From: Leifsonia poae
GTDB taxonomy: Bacteria > Actinomycetota > Actinomycetes > Actinomycetales > Microbacteriaceae
DNA length: 64,000 nucleotides
Direction of reading: 5' to 3'
Assembly: GCF_020009625.1 (NCBI RefSeq)
Contig: NZ_JAIHLP010000002.1
Location: forward strand, 3,038,001 to 3,102,000
The notes below the pieces were generated by a model. The model made no database searches. It had not been told where the DNA came from and saw only the letters and a program-made list of their open reading frames with translations. Position 1 is the stretch's first letter. Each line of letters opens with the position of its first letter. The position numbers and the translations under genes are program-made. Shown here piece by piece: positions 18,895 through 27,660 of this stretch.

Positions 18895-19935
18895 TCAGGC
18901 CGTCTGTCGCTCGATGAGCGCGTGGTGGACGAGAACGTGTCGGTATGAGCTGGTGCGCTGTTCGGCGATGCGGTGCAGGAGGAGGTCGCCGGCGGCGCGC
19001 CCGATCTCTTCGGCGGGAACGCGCACGGTGCTGAGGCCGGGGCGCACGAGGCTCGCTGCGTCGATGTCGTCGACGCCGATGATCGCCAGGTCACCGGGAA
19101 CGTCGAGGTGGGACTCCAGGGCGGCGTCGAGGGCGCCGATCGCCATCAGGTCGTTCGCGCAGAACACGGCGGTCGGCGGTTCCGGCTGGTCGAGCAGTCG
19201 GTAGAGGGCACCGGCGCCGCCTTCCCGTGTCCAGTCGCCGACCGCGCAGAGCAGGGGGTCGACCCCGGCGCCGAGTTCGTTCATCGCCTTCACGTAACCG
19301 GCGAGACGGCCGCCGCCCGGCTCGGCGGAGGGAGGACCGCTGATGGTGGCGATGCGCTGGTGCCCTTTGCCGCTGAGGTGCATGGTGGCGTCGTAGCCGA
19401 TGCGCTCGTCGTCCGCCGACACCCAGTCGATCGGCAGGCCGCTCAGCCCTGAGCCGACCGCGACGATGGCGATGCCGGCGCGCTGCAGCTCGAGGAGTTC
19501 GTCTTCGACATTGCTGACGGCGACGACGACGCCGTCGACCCGACGCTGGATGATCTCTTCGACGAAGACGCGGGTCAGTCCCGCCCCGGCCCCGGCGTCG
19601 AACAGCATGACGGCCTGATCGGAGTCGGCCACCGATCCCTGCAGGCCCCGGGCGAGGGCCGGGTAGAACGGGTTCGTGATGTCTTGGACGATCAGGGCGA
19701 CGGTGTGACTCTTCTTCGAGTTGAGGGCCTGGGCGAAGAAGTTCGGGCGAAAGCCGAGCTCGTCCATCACCTGCTCGACCTTGCGGCGCGTCTGCGCTGA
19801 GACGGGGCGGTTGCCGCTGAGCACATGGGACACCGTCGTCTTGCTGACACCGGCGGCGTCGGCGACGGACTGGATGTTCAGCGGCGCGCCCGAGGCCGTG
19901 TTGTCGGCGTCGGAGCCCAAACTAGTTTGTTTCAC
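18895..19935 (-). CDS. LacI family transcriptional regulator
   Basis: 346 residues. The N-terminal LacI helix-turn-helix is NIQSVADAAGVSKTTVSHVLSGNRPVSAQTRRKVE (about 22-57), with the hinge helix LGFRPNFFAQALNSKKSHTVALIV. The periplasmic-binding-protein-like sensor domain follows (VSADDERIGYDATMHLSG, VFCANDLMAIGALDAAL, VGVDD-like IGVDDIDAASLVRPGLST). It starts at GTG 19935 with AAGGA five bases upstream. It is the first gene of the operon it presumably controls, and one operator copy overlaps codons 3-6, so autoregulation is expected. The inducer is probably the imported compound or a breakdown product. Confidence 0.92.
   Translation of the reverse strand: MKQTSLGSDADNTASGAPLNIQSVADAAGVSKTTVSHVLSGNRPVSAQTRRKVEQVMDELGFRPNFFAQALNSKKSHTVALIVQDITNPFYPALARGLQGSVADSDQAVMLFDAGAGAGLTRVFVEEIIQRRVDGVVVAVSNVEDELLELQRAGIAIVAVGSGLSGLPIDWVSADDERIGYDATMHLSGKGHQRIATISGPPSAEPGGGRLAGYVKAMNELGAGVDPLLCAVGDWTREGGAGALYRLLDQPEPPTAVFCANDLMAIGALDAALESHLDVPGDLAIIGVDDIDAASLVRPGLSTVRVPAEEIGRAAGDLLLHRIAEQRTSSYRHVLVHHALIERQTA
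19918..19929. promoter_or_regulatory. LacI-type operator inside the start of the lacI gene
   Basis: Perfect 12-bp palindrome CAAACTAGTTTG, identical to the core of the upstream site at 19983-20000. It lies within codons 3-6 of the regulator gene, a position suited to blocking early elongation or forming a loop with the upstream site (centres about 68 bp apart). Confidence 0.85.
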
Positions 19936-19982
19936 AAGAGTCCTTGATTTCCATGGAGGCGGTCAGGCCGTTGCTTCCGTTC

Positions 19983-20000
19983 ACGCAAACTAGTTTGCGT
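19983..20000. promoter_or_regulatory. LacI-type operator upstream of the lacI operon
   Basis: Perfect 18-bp palindrome ACGCAAACTAGTTTGCGT with a central CTAG, in the likely promoter region about 50-65 bases before the GTG of the LacI gene. It contains the same 12-bp core as the site at 19918-19929. Confidence 0.88.
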
Positions 20001-20069
20001 GCTCCGACAGTAACCGTCCTCGTCGCTCCCGTCAACCGTCACCTCCGTTGAGGGGGCGGGGAGTCGGGG

Positions 20070-21806
20070 TCAGTGGTCGCCGCGGGGCGGGCGCAGGCGG
20101 GTCTCTTCGGCGTCGAGCATGGCCTGGGCCTGGGAGAGGATGCGCGAGGGGTATGCGCCGCGGCGGCGCGCGTCGAGGAGCTTCTCGCGTTCGGCATCGA
20201 CGACCGCCAGCCGCAATTGGCGGTACACCCGGTGCGGCGTCTCCGCGGCGGAGTCGGCCTCGCGCGAGCGCTCCCAGGCCGACTCGGCGCGCAGGAACGA
20301 CGATTGCCGCACCCGTTCGATCACGTCGGGGTCGACCCTTTCGGTCGCGCCGATCACCTCTTCAGGGTCTTCGAGCACGGTCAGGCCCGCGAAGCTGATC
20401 TCGTCCAGCAGGGTGGCGAGCTCGCGGCGGTCCTCCGAGGTGTCGATGCCCTGGATGCCGAGCAGGCGGATGAGGGCGGGCAGCGTGCCACCCTGCACCA
20501 CGAGGGTGACCACCGCCACGATGAAGGCGATGAGGATGAGCTGCGAACGGTACGGTGTGCTGCTCTCGGGCAGGGATTGGGCCGCGGCGAGAGTGACGAC
20601 GCCGCGCATACCCGACCAGCTGAGCACGACGCCGCCGCGCCAATCGATCTCCTCCCGGCGCATCTGCTCCAGGTCGAACCGCCGCCGATCGTACGCGCGT
20701 TCCGCGCGTTGCCAGCGTTTCGCCTGCCAGCGCCAGCGTTTGGGGGTCTGCGAGAAGTACTGCAGGGCCAGCCATTGTCGCAGGGTGGTCTTCTCCGCGT
20801 GCTGCGCTCGCAGCCTGAGCCCGAGCACGAGCGGGCCCATCCAGAGGAACCGCAGCACGACGAGGGCGAGTGTTGCGAGCAGTCCGAGCGCGACGGTCGT
20901 TCCGAGGTCGAGGATTCCCGAGTCTTCGTTCACATGCTCGATCAGCGTGCGGATCTCCAGCCCGATCAGCAGGAAGACGCTGTTCTCGAGCAAGAACTGG
21001 ATGGTGCGCCAATTGATGCGGTCGCTGATCCGGGCCTGCGCCGAGAACGCCGTCGAACTGGCGTGCCCGGTGTAGAGGCCGGCCACCACGACGGCCAGAA
21101 CACCGGATGCGCCGAGCGCCTCGGTCGGCATGAAGGCGATGAATGGCACGGCGATCGAAATCGCGGTGTCGAGCACCGGATCGTTGAGTTTGGAGCGCAC
21201 GAACACGGTGACGAACCCGGCCACGAGTCCGACCGCGACGGCGACGATGACGGCGAAGAAGAAGTCCCAGACCGTCTCCCACGGGCTCAGCAGCCCGCTG
21301 GCCGCCGCTGCTGTGGCGGAACGCAGCAGCACCAGGGCGGTGGCGTCGTTCACCAGACCTTCGCCCTCGAGCACGGTGAGCAGCCGCGGGGGCAAGCCGA
21401 GGCGACGGCCCACCGAGGTGGCGGCGACCGCATCCGGAGGGCTGATGATGGCGCCGAGCGCGATGGCGGCGGCGAGGTTGAGGTCGGGCAGCAAGGTGAA
21501 GAGCAGGAAGCCGGTTCCGAAGGCGGTGACGATGACGAGCACGACGGAGAGGCTCGTGATGGTGCGGAAGTTGCGGCGGAAGTCGCCGACGGGAACGCTG
21601 ATCGCCGCCGCGTAGAGGATCGGCGGCAGGAGCCCGTCGAGAATCCATTCGTGCGGCACCTCGACCTCGGGGACGCCGGGGAGGTAGGAGATTCCGACGC
21701 CGACGATCACGAGGATGATCGGGGCTGCGACCCCCAAGCGCTTGGAGAAGTAGGCGACCGCGACGATCACGGCTATGCCGAGAACCGCATATACACCGAG
21801 CTCCAT
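20070..21806 (-). CDS. Na+/H+ antiporter, CPA1 (NhaP) family
   Basis: 578 residues. Around 12 membrane helices occupy the first ~430 residues, with the CPA1 ion-site segments IISPPDAVAATSVGRRLGL and TVLEGEGLVNDATALVLL (the N-D pair is the proton/sodium site). A second membrane group includes NSVFLLIGLEIRTLIEH. The final ~150 residues are a charged cytoplasmic tail, seen in bacterial and plasma-membrane exchangers. It exchanges Na+ (or K+) for protons across the cell membrane. It stands alone between the LacI operon and the alpha-glucosidase region and looks housekeeping. Confidence 0.9.
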   Translation of the reverse strand: MELGVYAVLGIAVIVAVAYFSKRLGVAAPIILVIVGVGISYLPGVPEVEVPHEWILDGLLPPILYAAAISVPVGDFRRNFRTITSLSVVLVIVTAFGTGFLLFTLLPDLNLAAAIALGAIISPPDAVAATSVGRRLGLPPRLLTVLEGEGLVNDATALVLLRSATAAAASGLLSPWETVWDFFFAVIVAVAVGLVAGFVTVFVRSKLNDPVLDTAISIAVPFIAFMPTEALGASGVLAVVVAGLYTGHASSTAFSAQARISDRINWRTIQFLLENSVFLLIGLEIRTLIEHVNEDSGILDLGTTVALGLLATLALVVLRFLWMGPLVLGLRLRAQHAEKTTLRQWLALQYFSQTPKRWRWQAKRWQRAERAYDRRRFDLEQMRREEIDWRGGVVLSWSGMRGVVTLAAAQSLPESSTPYRSQLILIAFIVAVVTLVVQGGTLPALIRLLGIQGIDTSEDRRELATLLDEISFAGLTVLEDPEEVIGATERVDPDVIERVRQSSFLRAESAWERSREADSAAETPHRVYRQLRLAVVDAEREKLLDARRRGAYPSRILSQAQAMLDAEETRLRPPRGDH

Positions 21807-21890
21807 CTCTCCAGGTTATCGAGAATATCGGCCCGGAATTGCCGCGATGTCGGCTTGTTTCCGGGCTTTCGGCATCGAATCCTGCAAGGT

Positions 21891-21908
21891 CTTGCGTGAT
21901 TACGCAAG
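21891..21908. promoter_or_regulatory. Distal dyad operator, alpha-glucosidase region
   Basis: CTTGCGT-GATT-ACGCAAG, a perfect 7+4+7 inverted repeat about 320 bases upstream of the alpha-glucosidase start. It shares its half-site with the promoter-proximal dyad and points to a LacI-type regulator not encoded in this window. Confidence 0.7.
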
Positions 21909-22068
21909 AAGTTGCGCGGCCGGGTGAGTGTTCCGATGCCGGTCGTGTCACCCGCGCCCGCCGGGCAGTGACCGGCCAGGCGTCCGGATGCGGCTCGGCC
22001 GCGAGCTCCGGGCTGCCCCCGCGCTCGGCGCCTCACTGCTCTCTGAGAGGGTTCACAGGGCCCTGTCC

Positions 22069-22123
22069 GCGCAAGCGCACGCAAGCGTGAGCAAATCGCT
22101 TGCGTATTATTTAGTTCTTGCGT
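22069..22123. promoter_or_regulatory. Promoter-proximal cluster of ACGCAAG/CTTGCGT half-sites
   Basis: Four half-sites: GCGCAAGCG 22069-22077, ACGCAAGCG 22079-22087, CGCTTGCGT 22097-22105 and CTTGCGT 22117-22123. The middle pair forms a perfect 9-bp inverted repeat with a 9-base spacer. The first two are spaced 10 bp apart, one helical turn. Confidence 0.7.
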
Positions 22124-22226
22124 CATTCTGTCGAAAACCGTACATTTGCCTCCAACAAGCACTCTGATCCGAAAGACACCCGGCATCGTCGCCGCCCGCG
22201 GCGCGATTCTGCAAGAAAGGCTCCGC

Positions 22227-23951
22227 GTGGACCAGCCCATCGTGGCCGACCGGCTCGCAGCGACGACCGATCGCCCCTCCCACACCCCTCCGACCCCGGC
22301 GGCCGGCGACCCGTTGTGGTGGCGGAGCGCAGTGATCTACCAGATCTACCCGCGCAGCTTCGCGGATGCGAACGGCGACGGCATCGGCGACCTCGCCGGC
22401 GTGCGGGCGCACCTCGGCTACCTCAAAGATCTCGGCGTCGACGCGATCTGGTTCACGCCGTGGTACCTGTCCCCGCTGGCCGACGGCGGTTACGACGTGG
22501 CCGACTACCGAACGATCGACCCCGCCTTCGGCACCCTCGCGGAGGCAGAAGCACTGATCGCGGAGGCGCTGGCGCTCGGCATCCGCACCATCGTCGATGT
22601 GGTGCCCAACCACGTCTCCGACCAGCACGAATGGTTCCAGGCGGCCCTGCGGGCGGGGCCCGGCTCCCCGGAACGCGAACGATTCTGGTTCCGGCCGGGC
22701 GGTGGACCGAACGGCGACGAGATGCCGAACAATTGGGTGTCCAACTTCTCCGGAGACACCTGGACGCGCACGACCAACCCCGACGGAACACCGGGGGAGT
22801 GGTACCTGCACCTGTTCACGCCCGAACAGCCCGACCTGAACTGGAACCACCCGGATGTGCGTCGCGAGCACGAAGACATCCTGCGGTTCTGGTTCGACCG
22901 CGGCGTCGCCGGAGTGCGCATCGACTCGGCCGCGCTGCTCGTGAAGGATTCGGACCTGCCCGAGGTCCCCGAGCATCCCGCCGCGGGCGAGCACCCCAAC
23001 ACCGACCGGGACGAGCTCCACGACATCTACCGCGGCTGGCGCGCCATCGCCGACTCGTATGAGGGCACGCGGGTGCTCGTCGGCGAGATCTGGCTGCCCG
23101 ACATCGAGCGTTTCGCCAAGTATCTGCGGCCCGACGAGCTGCACACCGCGTTCAACTTCGACTTCCTCGCCCGCCCGTGGGATGCGGCCGAACTGCGCGA
23201 CTCGATCGATTCGACGCTCGCCGCGCACGCCCCGGTGCACGCCCCCTCGACCTGGCTGCTCTCCAACCACGATGTCACCCGGCCGGTCACCCGGTTCGGC
23301 CGCTCGGATTCGTCCTTCGCCTTCGTGAAGAAGCGGGTCGGCACTCCCACCGATCTGGCGCTCGGCACCCGCCGGGCTCGGGCGGCCGCGCTGCTCACCG
23401 CCGCGCTCCCCGGTTCGCTCTACCTCTACCAGGGCGACGAGCTCGGACTGCAGGAGGTGGAGGATCTCCCCGCCGACCGGTTGGAAGACCCGATGCACTT
23501 CCGGTCGGGCGGCGTGGACCCCGGCCGCGACGGCTGCCGGGTGCCGCTGCCCTGGAACGGAATCCGGCCGCCGTTCGGCTTCAGCCCCGCGACAGCGCAG
23601 CAGCAGCCGTGGCTGCCGCAGCCTGCCTCCTGGGCATCGCTCACGGTGGAGGCGCAGCGCAGCGACCCGAGCTCGATGCTGTGGCTCTACACCCAGGCGC
23701 TGCGTCTGCGTCGCGAGGAGGCCGCGCTCGGCGACGGGCCGTTCGCCTGGCTTCCCAGCCACCCTGGCGTCCTCGTCTTCGCCCGCGGCGAGCGGTTCAC
23801 GAGCGTGACGAACCTCTCCGCCGCCGCCATCGCGCTGCCCGCCCACGACGGCGTGCTCCTGAGCAGTTCGCCGTTGCGCGACGGCCTGCTTCCCCCCGAC
23901 TCCACGGCGTGGCTCCGCACACAGCGCGAGTCGCCGGAGAACCGCGTCTGA
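22227..23951 (+). CDS. GH13 alpha-glucosidase / oligo-1,6-glucosidase-like
   Basis: 574 residues from GTG 22227, chosen for the AAGAAAGG ribosome site six bases upstream. The first barrel strand is VIYQIYPRSFADANGDGIGD; the DVVPNHVSDQHEWF motif, nucleophile Asp in GVRIDSAALL (about 233), acid/base Glu in VLVGEIWLP (about 287) and the stabilising Asp in LLSNHDVTRP (about 348) are all present. The family hydrolyses terminal alpha-glucosidic bonds of maltose, isomaltose, sucrose or trehalose-like sugars. It has no signal peptide, so it acts on sugar brought in by the transporter encoded just downstream. Confidence 0.92.
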   Translation: MDQPIVADRLAATTDRPSHTPPTPAAGDPLWWRSAVIYQIYPRSFADANGDGIGDLAGVRAHLGYLKDLGVDAIWFTPWYLSPLADGGYDVADYRTIDPAFGTLAEAEALIAEALALGIRTIVDVVPNHVSDQHEWFQAALRAGPGSPERERFWFRPGGGPNGDEMPNNWVSNFSGDTWTRTTNPDGTPGEWYLHLFTPEQPDLNWNHPDVRREHEDILRFWFDRGVAGVRIDSAALLVKDSDLPEVPEHPAAGEHPNTDRDELHDIYRGWRAIADSYEGTRVLVGEIWLPDIERFAKYLRPDELHTAFNFDFLARPWDAAELRDSIDSTLAAHAPVHAPSTWLLSNHDVTRPVTRFGRSDSSFAFVKKRVGTPTDLALGTRRARAAALLTAALPGSLYLYQGDELGLQEVEDLPADRLEDPMHFRSGGVDPGRDGCRVPLPWNGIRPPFGFSPATAQQQPWLPQPASWASLTVEAQRSDPSSMLWLYTQALRLRREEAALGDGPFAWLPSHPGVLVFARGERFTSVTNLSAAAIALPAHDGVLLSSSPLRDGLLPPDSTAWLRTQRESPENRV

Positions 23952-24001
23952 GGTATCGCAAGACGCACCACTGCACCATCACAAACCGAAAGGAACCGAC
24001 A

Positions 24002-25405
24002 ATGAAGTCCTTCAAACCCCGAGGGGTACGCAGCAAAGCCCTCGCGATCGGGCTGGTGACCGCAGCCGGCGTCGCGATGCTGAGCGGCTGCTCCGACAGC
24101 GGCTCCAGCACCGACAACGGGAAGGTCAACCTCGTCGTCGCCCCGGTGCTGCCCGGCGCGACCGCCGATGCGCTCAAGACCCTCGCGTCGCGCGTCAAGC
24201 AGTTCGAGAAGAAGTACCCCGACATCAACGTGAAGGCCATCGAGTACCAGTGGACGGGAACGACCTTCGCGGCCGAACTCGCCGGCGGCACTCTCCCCGA
24301 TGTCTTCAACGTGCCGTTCACCGACTCGAAGACGCTCGCCAACAACGGTCAGCTCGCCGACATCACGAAACCGTTCAACGAGACGTCGACCGCCAAGAAG
24401 TGGAACAAGAACGTCCTCGATGTGGCGACCGGGAACGACGGCAAGGTCTACGGCATCCCGTGGGGTCCGTATGCCATGTCGCTGTCGTACAACCGCGACA
24501 TCTTCAAGCAGGCCGGCCTCGACCCCGACAAGCCGCCGACGACCCTCGACGAGATCGAGCAGGACGCCAAGACGATCTCTGAGAAGGTGCCCGGCGTCGC
24601 CGGCTACATGCAGATGACGAAGGGCAACAACGGCGGCTGGGAGCTCGCGACCAACACGTACTCCCTCGGCGGCCGGCTCGAGTCGGTCGGATCGGACGGC
24701 AAGGTCACCGTGAACACCGACAACGACCAGACGAAGCAGGCGCTGGCCTGGCTGAAGAAGCTGCGGTGGGACGACAACTCCATGGGCAGCAACTTCCTCT
24801 GGGACTGGAGCGGCATCAACCAGGGCTTCGCCTCCGGCAAGATCGGCATGTACATGAGCGGCTCCGACGTGATCGGCTCGCTCATGCAGGCCAACGGCTT
24901 CGACCCGTCGAAGTACGGCGTGACGACCTTCCCGGTCGACAGCTCGAACGACAAGGCCGGGATCCTCTCCGGCGGCAACGTCGACGTGGTGAACGTGAAG
25001 GACACTCCGGCCCAGGTGGATGCGGCCGTCAAGTGGATCGACTTCTACCGCACGCAGCCGCAGATCAACCAGAGCGACGCCGTCACCCTGGCCAAGGCGA
25101 ACAAGGCAGGCAACCAGGCGGTCAACGCCCCGACCCTTCCGCTGTTCGACAAGGAGACCTGGCAGAACTACCAGAACTGGATCAAGCCGTACGCGAACAT
25201 CCCGGCCGCGAACATCAAGCCGTTCACCGATGGGATCTTCGACCAGAAGATCGTTCCTGAGCCTTCGGCCCACACGCAGGATCTGTACGGAGCGCTCGAC
25301 GCCGTCGTGCAGGCTGTCCTGACCGACAAGAACGCAAACGTCGACACCCTGCTGAAGGGCGTCGACACGAAGATCCAGGCGCTCATCGACGCCGACAGCA
25401 AGTAA
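24002..25405 (+). CDS. CUT1 ABC transporter substrate-binding lipoprotein (alpha-glucoside operon)
   Basis: 467 residues. The signal peptide ends VAMLSGCSDSGSS with lipidated Cys near residue 30. The mature part opens NLVVAPVLPGATADALK and has the EKKYPDINVKAIEYQW and FNVPFTDSKTLANNGQLADI segments typical of family 1 sugar-binding proteins. The start follows GAAAGGAA by five bases. Lying between an alpha-glucosidase and two permeases, it most likely binds a maltose-, trehalose- or isomaltose-like oligosaccharide. Followed by a strong hairpin that would favour its expression over the permeases. Confidence 0.9.
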   Translation: MKSFKPRGVRSKALAIGLVTAAGVAMLSGCSDSGSSTDNGKVNLVVAPVLPGATADALKTLASRVKQFEKKYPDINVKAIEYQWTGTTFAAELAGGTLPDVFNVPFTDSKTLANNGQLADITKPFNETSTAKKWNKNVLDVATGNDGKVYGIPWGPYAMSLSYNRDIFKQAGLDPDKPPTTLDEIEQDAKTISEKVPGVAGYMQMTKGNNGGWELATNTYSLGGRLESVGSDGKVTVNTDNDQTKQALAWLKKLRWDDNSMGSNFLWDWSGINQGFASGKIGMYMSGSDVIGSLMQANGFDPSKYGVTTFPVDSSNDKAGILSGGNVDVVNVKDTPAQVDAAVKWIDFYRTQPQINQSDAVTLAKANKAGNQAVNAPTLPLFDKETWQNYQNWIKPYANIPAANIKPFTDGIFDQKIVPEPSAHTQDLYGALDAVVQAVLTDKNANVDTLLKGVDTKIQALIDADSK

Positions 25406-25414
25406 GTCACTCCC

Positions 25415-25456
25415 GGCTCCGGGCCGACGGCGAACAGCCGCCGTCGGCCCGGAGCC
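25415..25456. terminator. Intercistronic hairpin after the binding-protein gene
   Basis: Perfect 17-bp stem GGCTCCGGGCCGACGGC / GCCGTCGGCCCGGAGCC with an 8-base loop, between the binding protein and the first permease of the alpha-glucoside operon. Probably a leaky terminator or 3'-end stabiliser. Confidence 0.75.
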
Positions 25457-25480
25457 GCCCCACCGAAAGTCGACACACCC

Positions 25481-26427
25481 ATGACGACCTCACCCGAACT
25501 CGCGGCCCCGCCCCGGCCCCGTCAGAAGCGTCGCCGCACACCCGTCACCTGGGTGCAGCGCGGCGGGTTGACGACCCTGCTCTTCCTGCTGCCCCTTCTC
25601 GTCATCTTCGGAGTCTTCTCCTGGTCGCCGATCGTGCAGTCGGTCGTCATGAGCTTCCAGAAGACGAACCTCGTCACCCCGGCGGTCTTCGTCGGCTGGG
25701 ACAATTTCGTCGCGGTCTTCAACGACCCCGTGTTCTGGATCGCCGTCAGGAACACCGGCTACTTCGCTCTGCTCGCCCTCATCATCGGCTACCCCATCCC
25801 CCTGATCGCCGCCGTCGCCATGAGCGAGGTGCGACGGATGCGGGGGCTGTTCAGCGTTCTCGCGTACCTTCCCGTCGTCATCCCGCCGGTCGTGTCCGTG
25901 CTGCTCTGGAAGATCTTCTACGACGCGAGCCCGACCGGGGTCTTCAACACCATCCTCAGCTGGTTCGGCATCCCGCCGCAGCCGTGGATCCAGGACTCGC
26001 TGACGGCGATGCCCTCGCTCGTGCTGCAGGCGACCTGGGCCGGCGCCGGGAGCACCGTCATCATCTACCTGGCGGCGATCACCAGCGTCTCACCGGAACT
26101 GTACGACGCCGCGGAGGTCGACGGCGCCTCGATCTGGGGAAGATCTGGCACGTGACCATGCCGCAGCTGCGCGGCATCCTCTTCATCACGTTCATCCTGC
26201 AGATCATCGCGACCGCGCAAGTGTTCCTGCAGCCCTACCTCTTCACGGGCGGCGGTCCGGCCAACTCGACGACGACGATCCTGCTGCTCATCTACCAATA
26301 CGCGTTCACGAACAGCCTCGGCGGCGCGTACGGGCAGGCCACAGCGCTGAGCCTGATGCTCGCCGTGTTCCTCGCCGTGCTCTCGATCGTCTACTTCCGA
26401 CTCACCGCCCGATGGAGCGACAATTGA
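25481..26427 (+). pseudogene. CUT1 sugar ABC permease (MalF type), broken by a frameshift
   Basis: Reads as a normal MalF-type permease up to AAEVDGASIWG (residue ~219), inside the EAA loop, then shifts out of frame and stops at 26155. The remainder (KIWHVTMPQLRGILF to the stop at 26427) is one frame over. Adding one G to the GGGG run at 26136-26139 restores DGASIWGKIWHVTMPQLRG, the expected EAA motif, and a complete protein of about 315 residues. All six helices are otherwise intact. The shift lies exactly in the ATPase-docking loop, so if real the transporter is dead; the homopolymer position makes assembly error likely. Confidence 0.88.
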
Positions 26428-27398
26428 CCACCACTGCCCCCGCCCAAGAACTCCCCGTGGTCGAACCCGCCTCAGCCGTGACGACACCCCGGCGCCGCCG
26501 CGACCGCAAAGTCGACCCGGATGCCGACCGCCGCATCCTGTCGGCCACCGACTGGCGTCGCCCCCGCATCCGCATCACCACCAGCGCGATCCACACCCTG
26601 CTGCTCGTGTTGCTGGTGCTGGTCGGCCTCTTCCCCCTGCTCTGGCTGCTGAAGGCAGGGGTCACGCCCACGCAGGACACGCTGATGACCCCGATGGCGC
26701 TCTTCCCGCACGGGTTCGCGTGGGACAACGTGGCCAAGGCGTGGAACGACGTGCACATCGGCGACTTCTTCTTCAACACCATCGCGCTCGCCGCCGGCGA
26801 GTGGGCGGTGCAACTCCTCGTCGCCACCACCGGCGGGTTCGCGCTGTCGATCCTGCGCCCGAAGTACGGGAAATTCCTGGCCGGGCTCGTGCTCGCCACC
26901 CTGTTCGTGCCCGCCGTCGTGCTGCTCGTCCCGCTGTACCTGACCATCCTGCATCCGCCGCTCATCGGGCACTCTCTCATCAACACGTTTTGGGCGGTCT
27001 GGCTGCCGGCGGGGGCGAGCGCGTTCAATGTGGTGCTCGTGATGCGCTTCTTCGACAACCTCCCGCGCGAAGTGTTCGAAGCGGCGCGCACCGACGGGGC
27101 CGGCACCTTCCGCCTGTTCTGGTCGATCGTGTTGCCGATGTCGAAGCCCATCATCGGCGTCGTCTCGGTGTTCGCCATCAATGCCGCGTGGGCCGACTTC
27201 CTCTGGCCCAACCTGGTGCTGACCGACATCGGCATCCAGCCGCTTTCGGTGCGTCTGCCCCAGATCCAGTCGAGCACCGACCTCGGCGTCTATCTCGCAG
27301 CCCTCGGCATCGCCACGCTGATCCCCGTCGTCATCTTCCTCATCTTCCAGCGCACCTTCCTGCGCGGGGGCGGGCTCGGCGGCGCAGTCAAAGGCTGA
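26412..27398 (+). CDS. CUT1 sugar ABC transporter permease (MalG type)
   Basis: 328 residues from ATG 26412. A TTG at 26424 overlapping the upstream stop (TTGA) is an alternative start and would give 324. A long basic N-terminal tail precedes six membrane helices, and the EAA loop is EAARTDGAGTFRLFWSIVLP. It pairs with the frameshifted MalF-type permease. The operon has no ATPase gene, as in other CUT1 systems here. Confidence 0.88.
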   Translation: MERQLTTTAPAQELPVVEPASAVTTPRRRRDRKVDPDADRRILSATDWRRPRIRITTSAIHTLLLVLLVLVGLFPLLWLLKAGVTPTQDTLMTPMALFPHGFAWDNVAKAWNDVHIGDFFFNTIALAAGEWAVQLLVATTGGFALSILRPKYGKFLAGLVLATLFVPAVVLLVPLYLTILHPPLIGHSLINTFWAVWLPAGASAFNVVLVMRFFDNLPREVFEAARTDGAGTFRLFWSIVLPMSKPIIGVVSVFAINAAWADFLWPNLVLTDIGIQPLSVRLPQIQSSTDLGVYLAALGIATLIPVVIFLIFQRTFLRGGGLGGAVKG

Positions 27399-27660
27399 GG
27401 TCGCGCCCGGATGCCGTGAGCGGTGGAGGCTCACAGCCCCCGGGCGACCCGTTCGTCTCCGCATAGCCCCAACCGGCCCGCCGAATCAACCCGCGCTCGC
27501 TCCTTTGCGTCAGATGACGCTCGGAGACCCTTCGTGACACACCTCTGTCGACGCGCCGAGACCCTCATCGGCATGCTCGTGGAACGCTCCTGCACCCGTC
27601 GGGGCGTCACACAGCATCGGCTGTCCGCCCTCCGGCGCAGCCGCACGAAAGGTCAGCAGA

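Larger units (their letters stand above)
21807..22226. other. 420-base intergenic control region between antiporter and alpha-glucosidase
   Basis: No supported gene. It holds two separate dyads built from the half-site ACGCAAG/CTTGCGT (21891-21908 and 22079-22105), further half-sites at 22069-22077 and 22117-22123, and an AT-rich patch (TATTATTTAG, 22104-22113) in the promoter position for the alpha-glucosidase operon. Confidence 0.6.

Noticed and set aside
27534..27660. Possible short leader peptide (GTG 27534, THLCRRAETL) before the sulfur-type operon, recalling actinobacterial Cys-containing leaders
   Set aside because: The frame does not stop before the operon; it runs on deep into the binding-protein gene, and there is no clear ribosome site or following hairpin.
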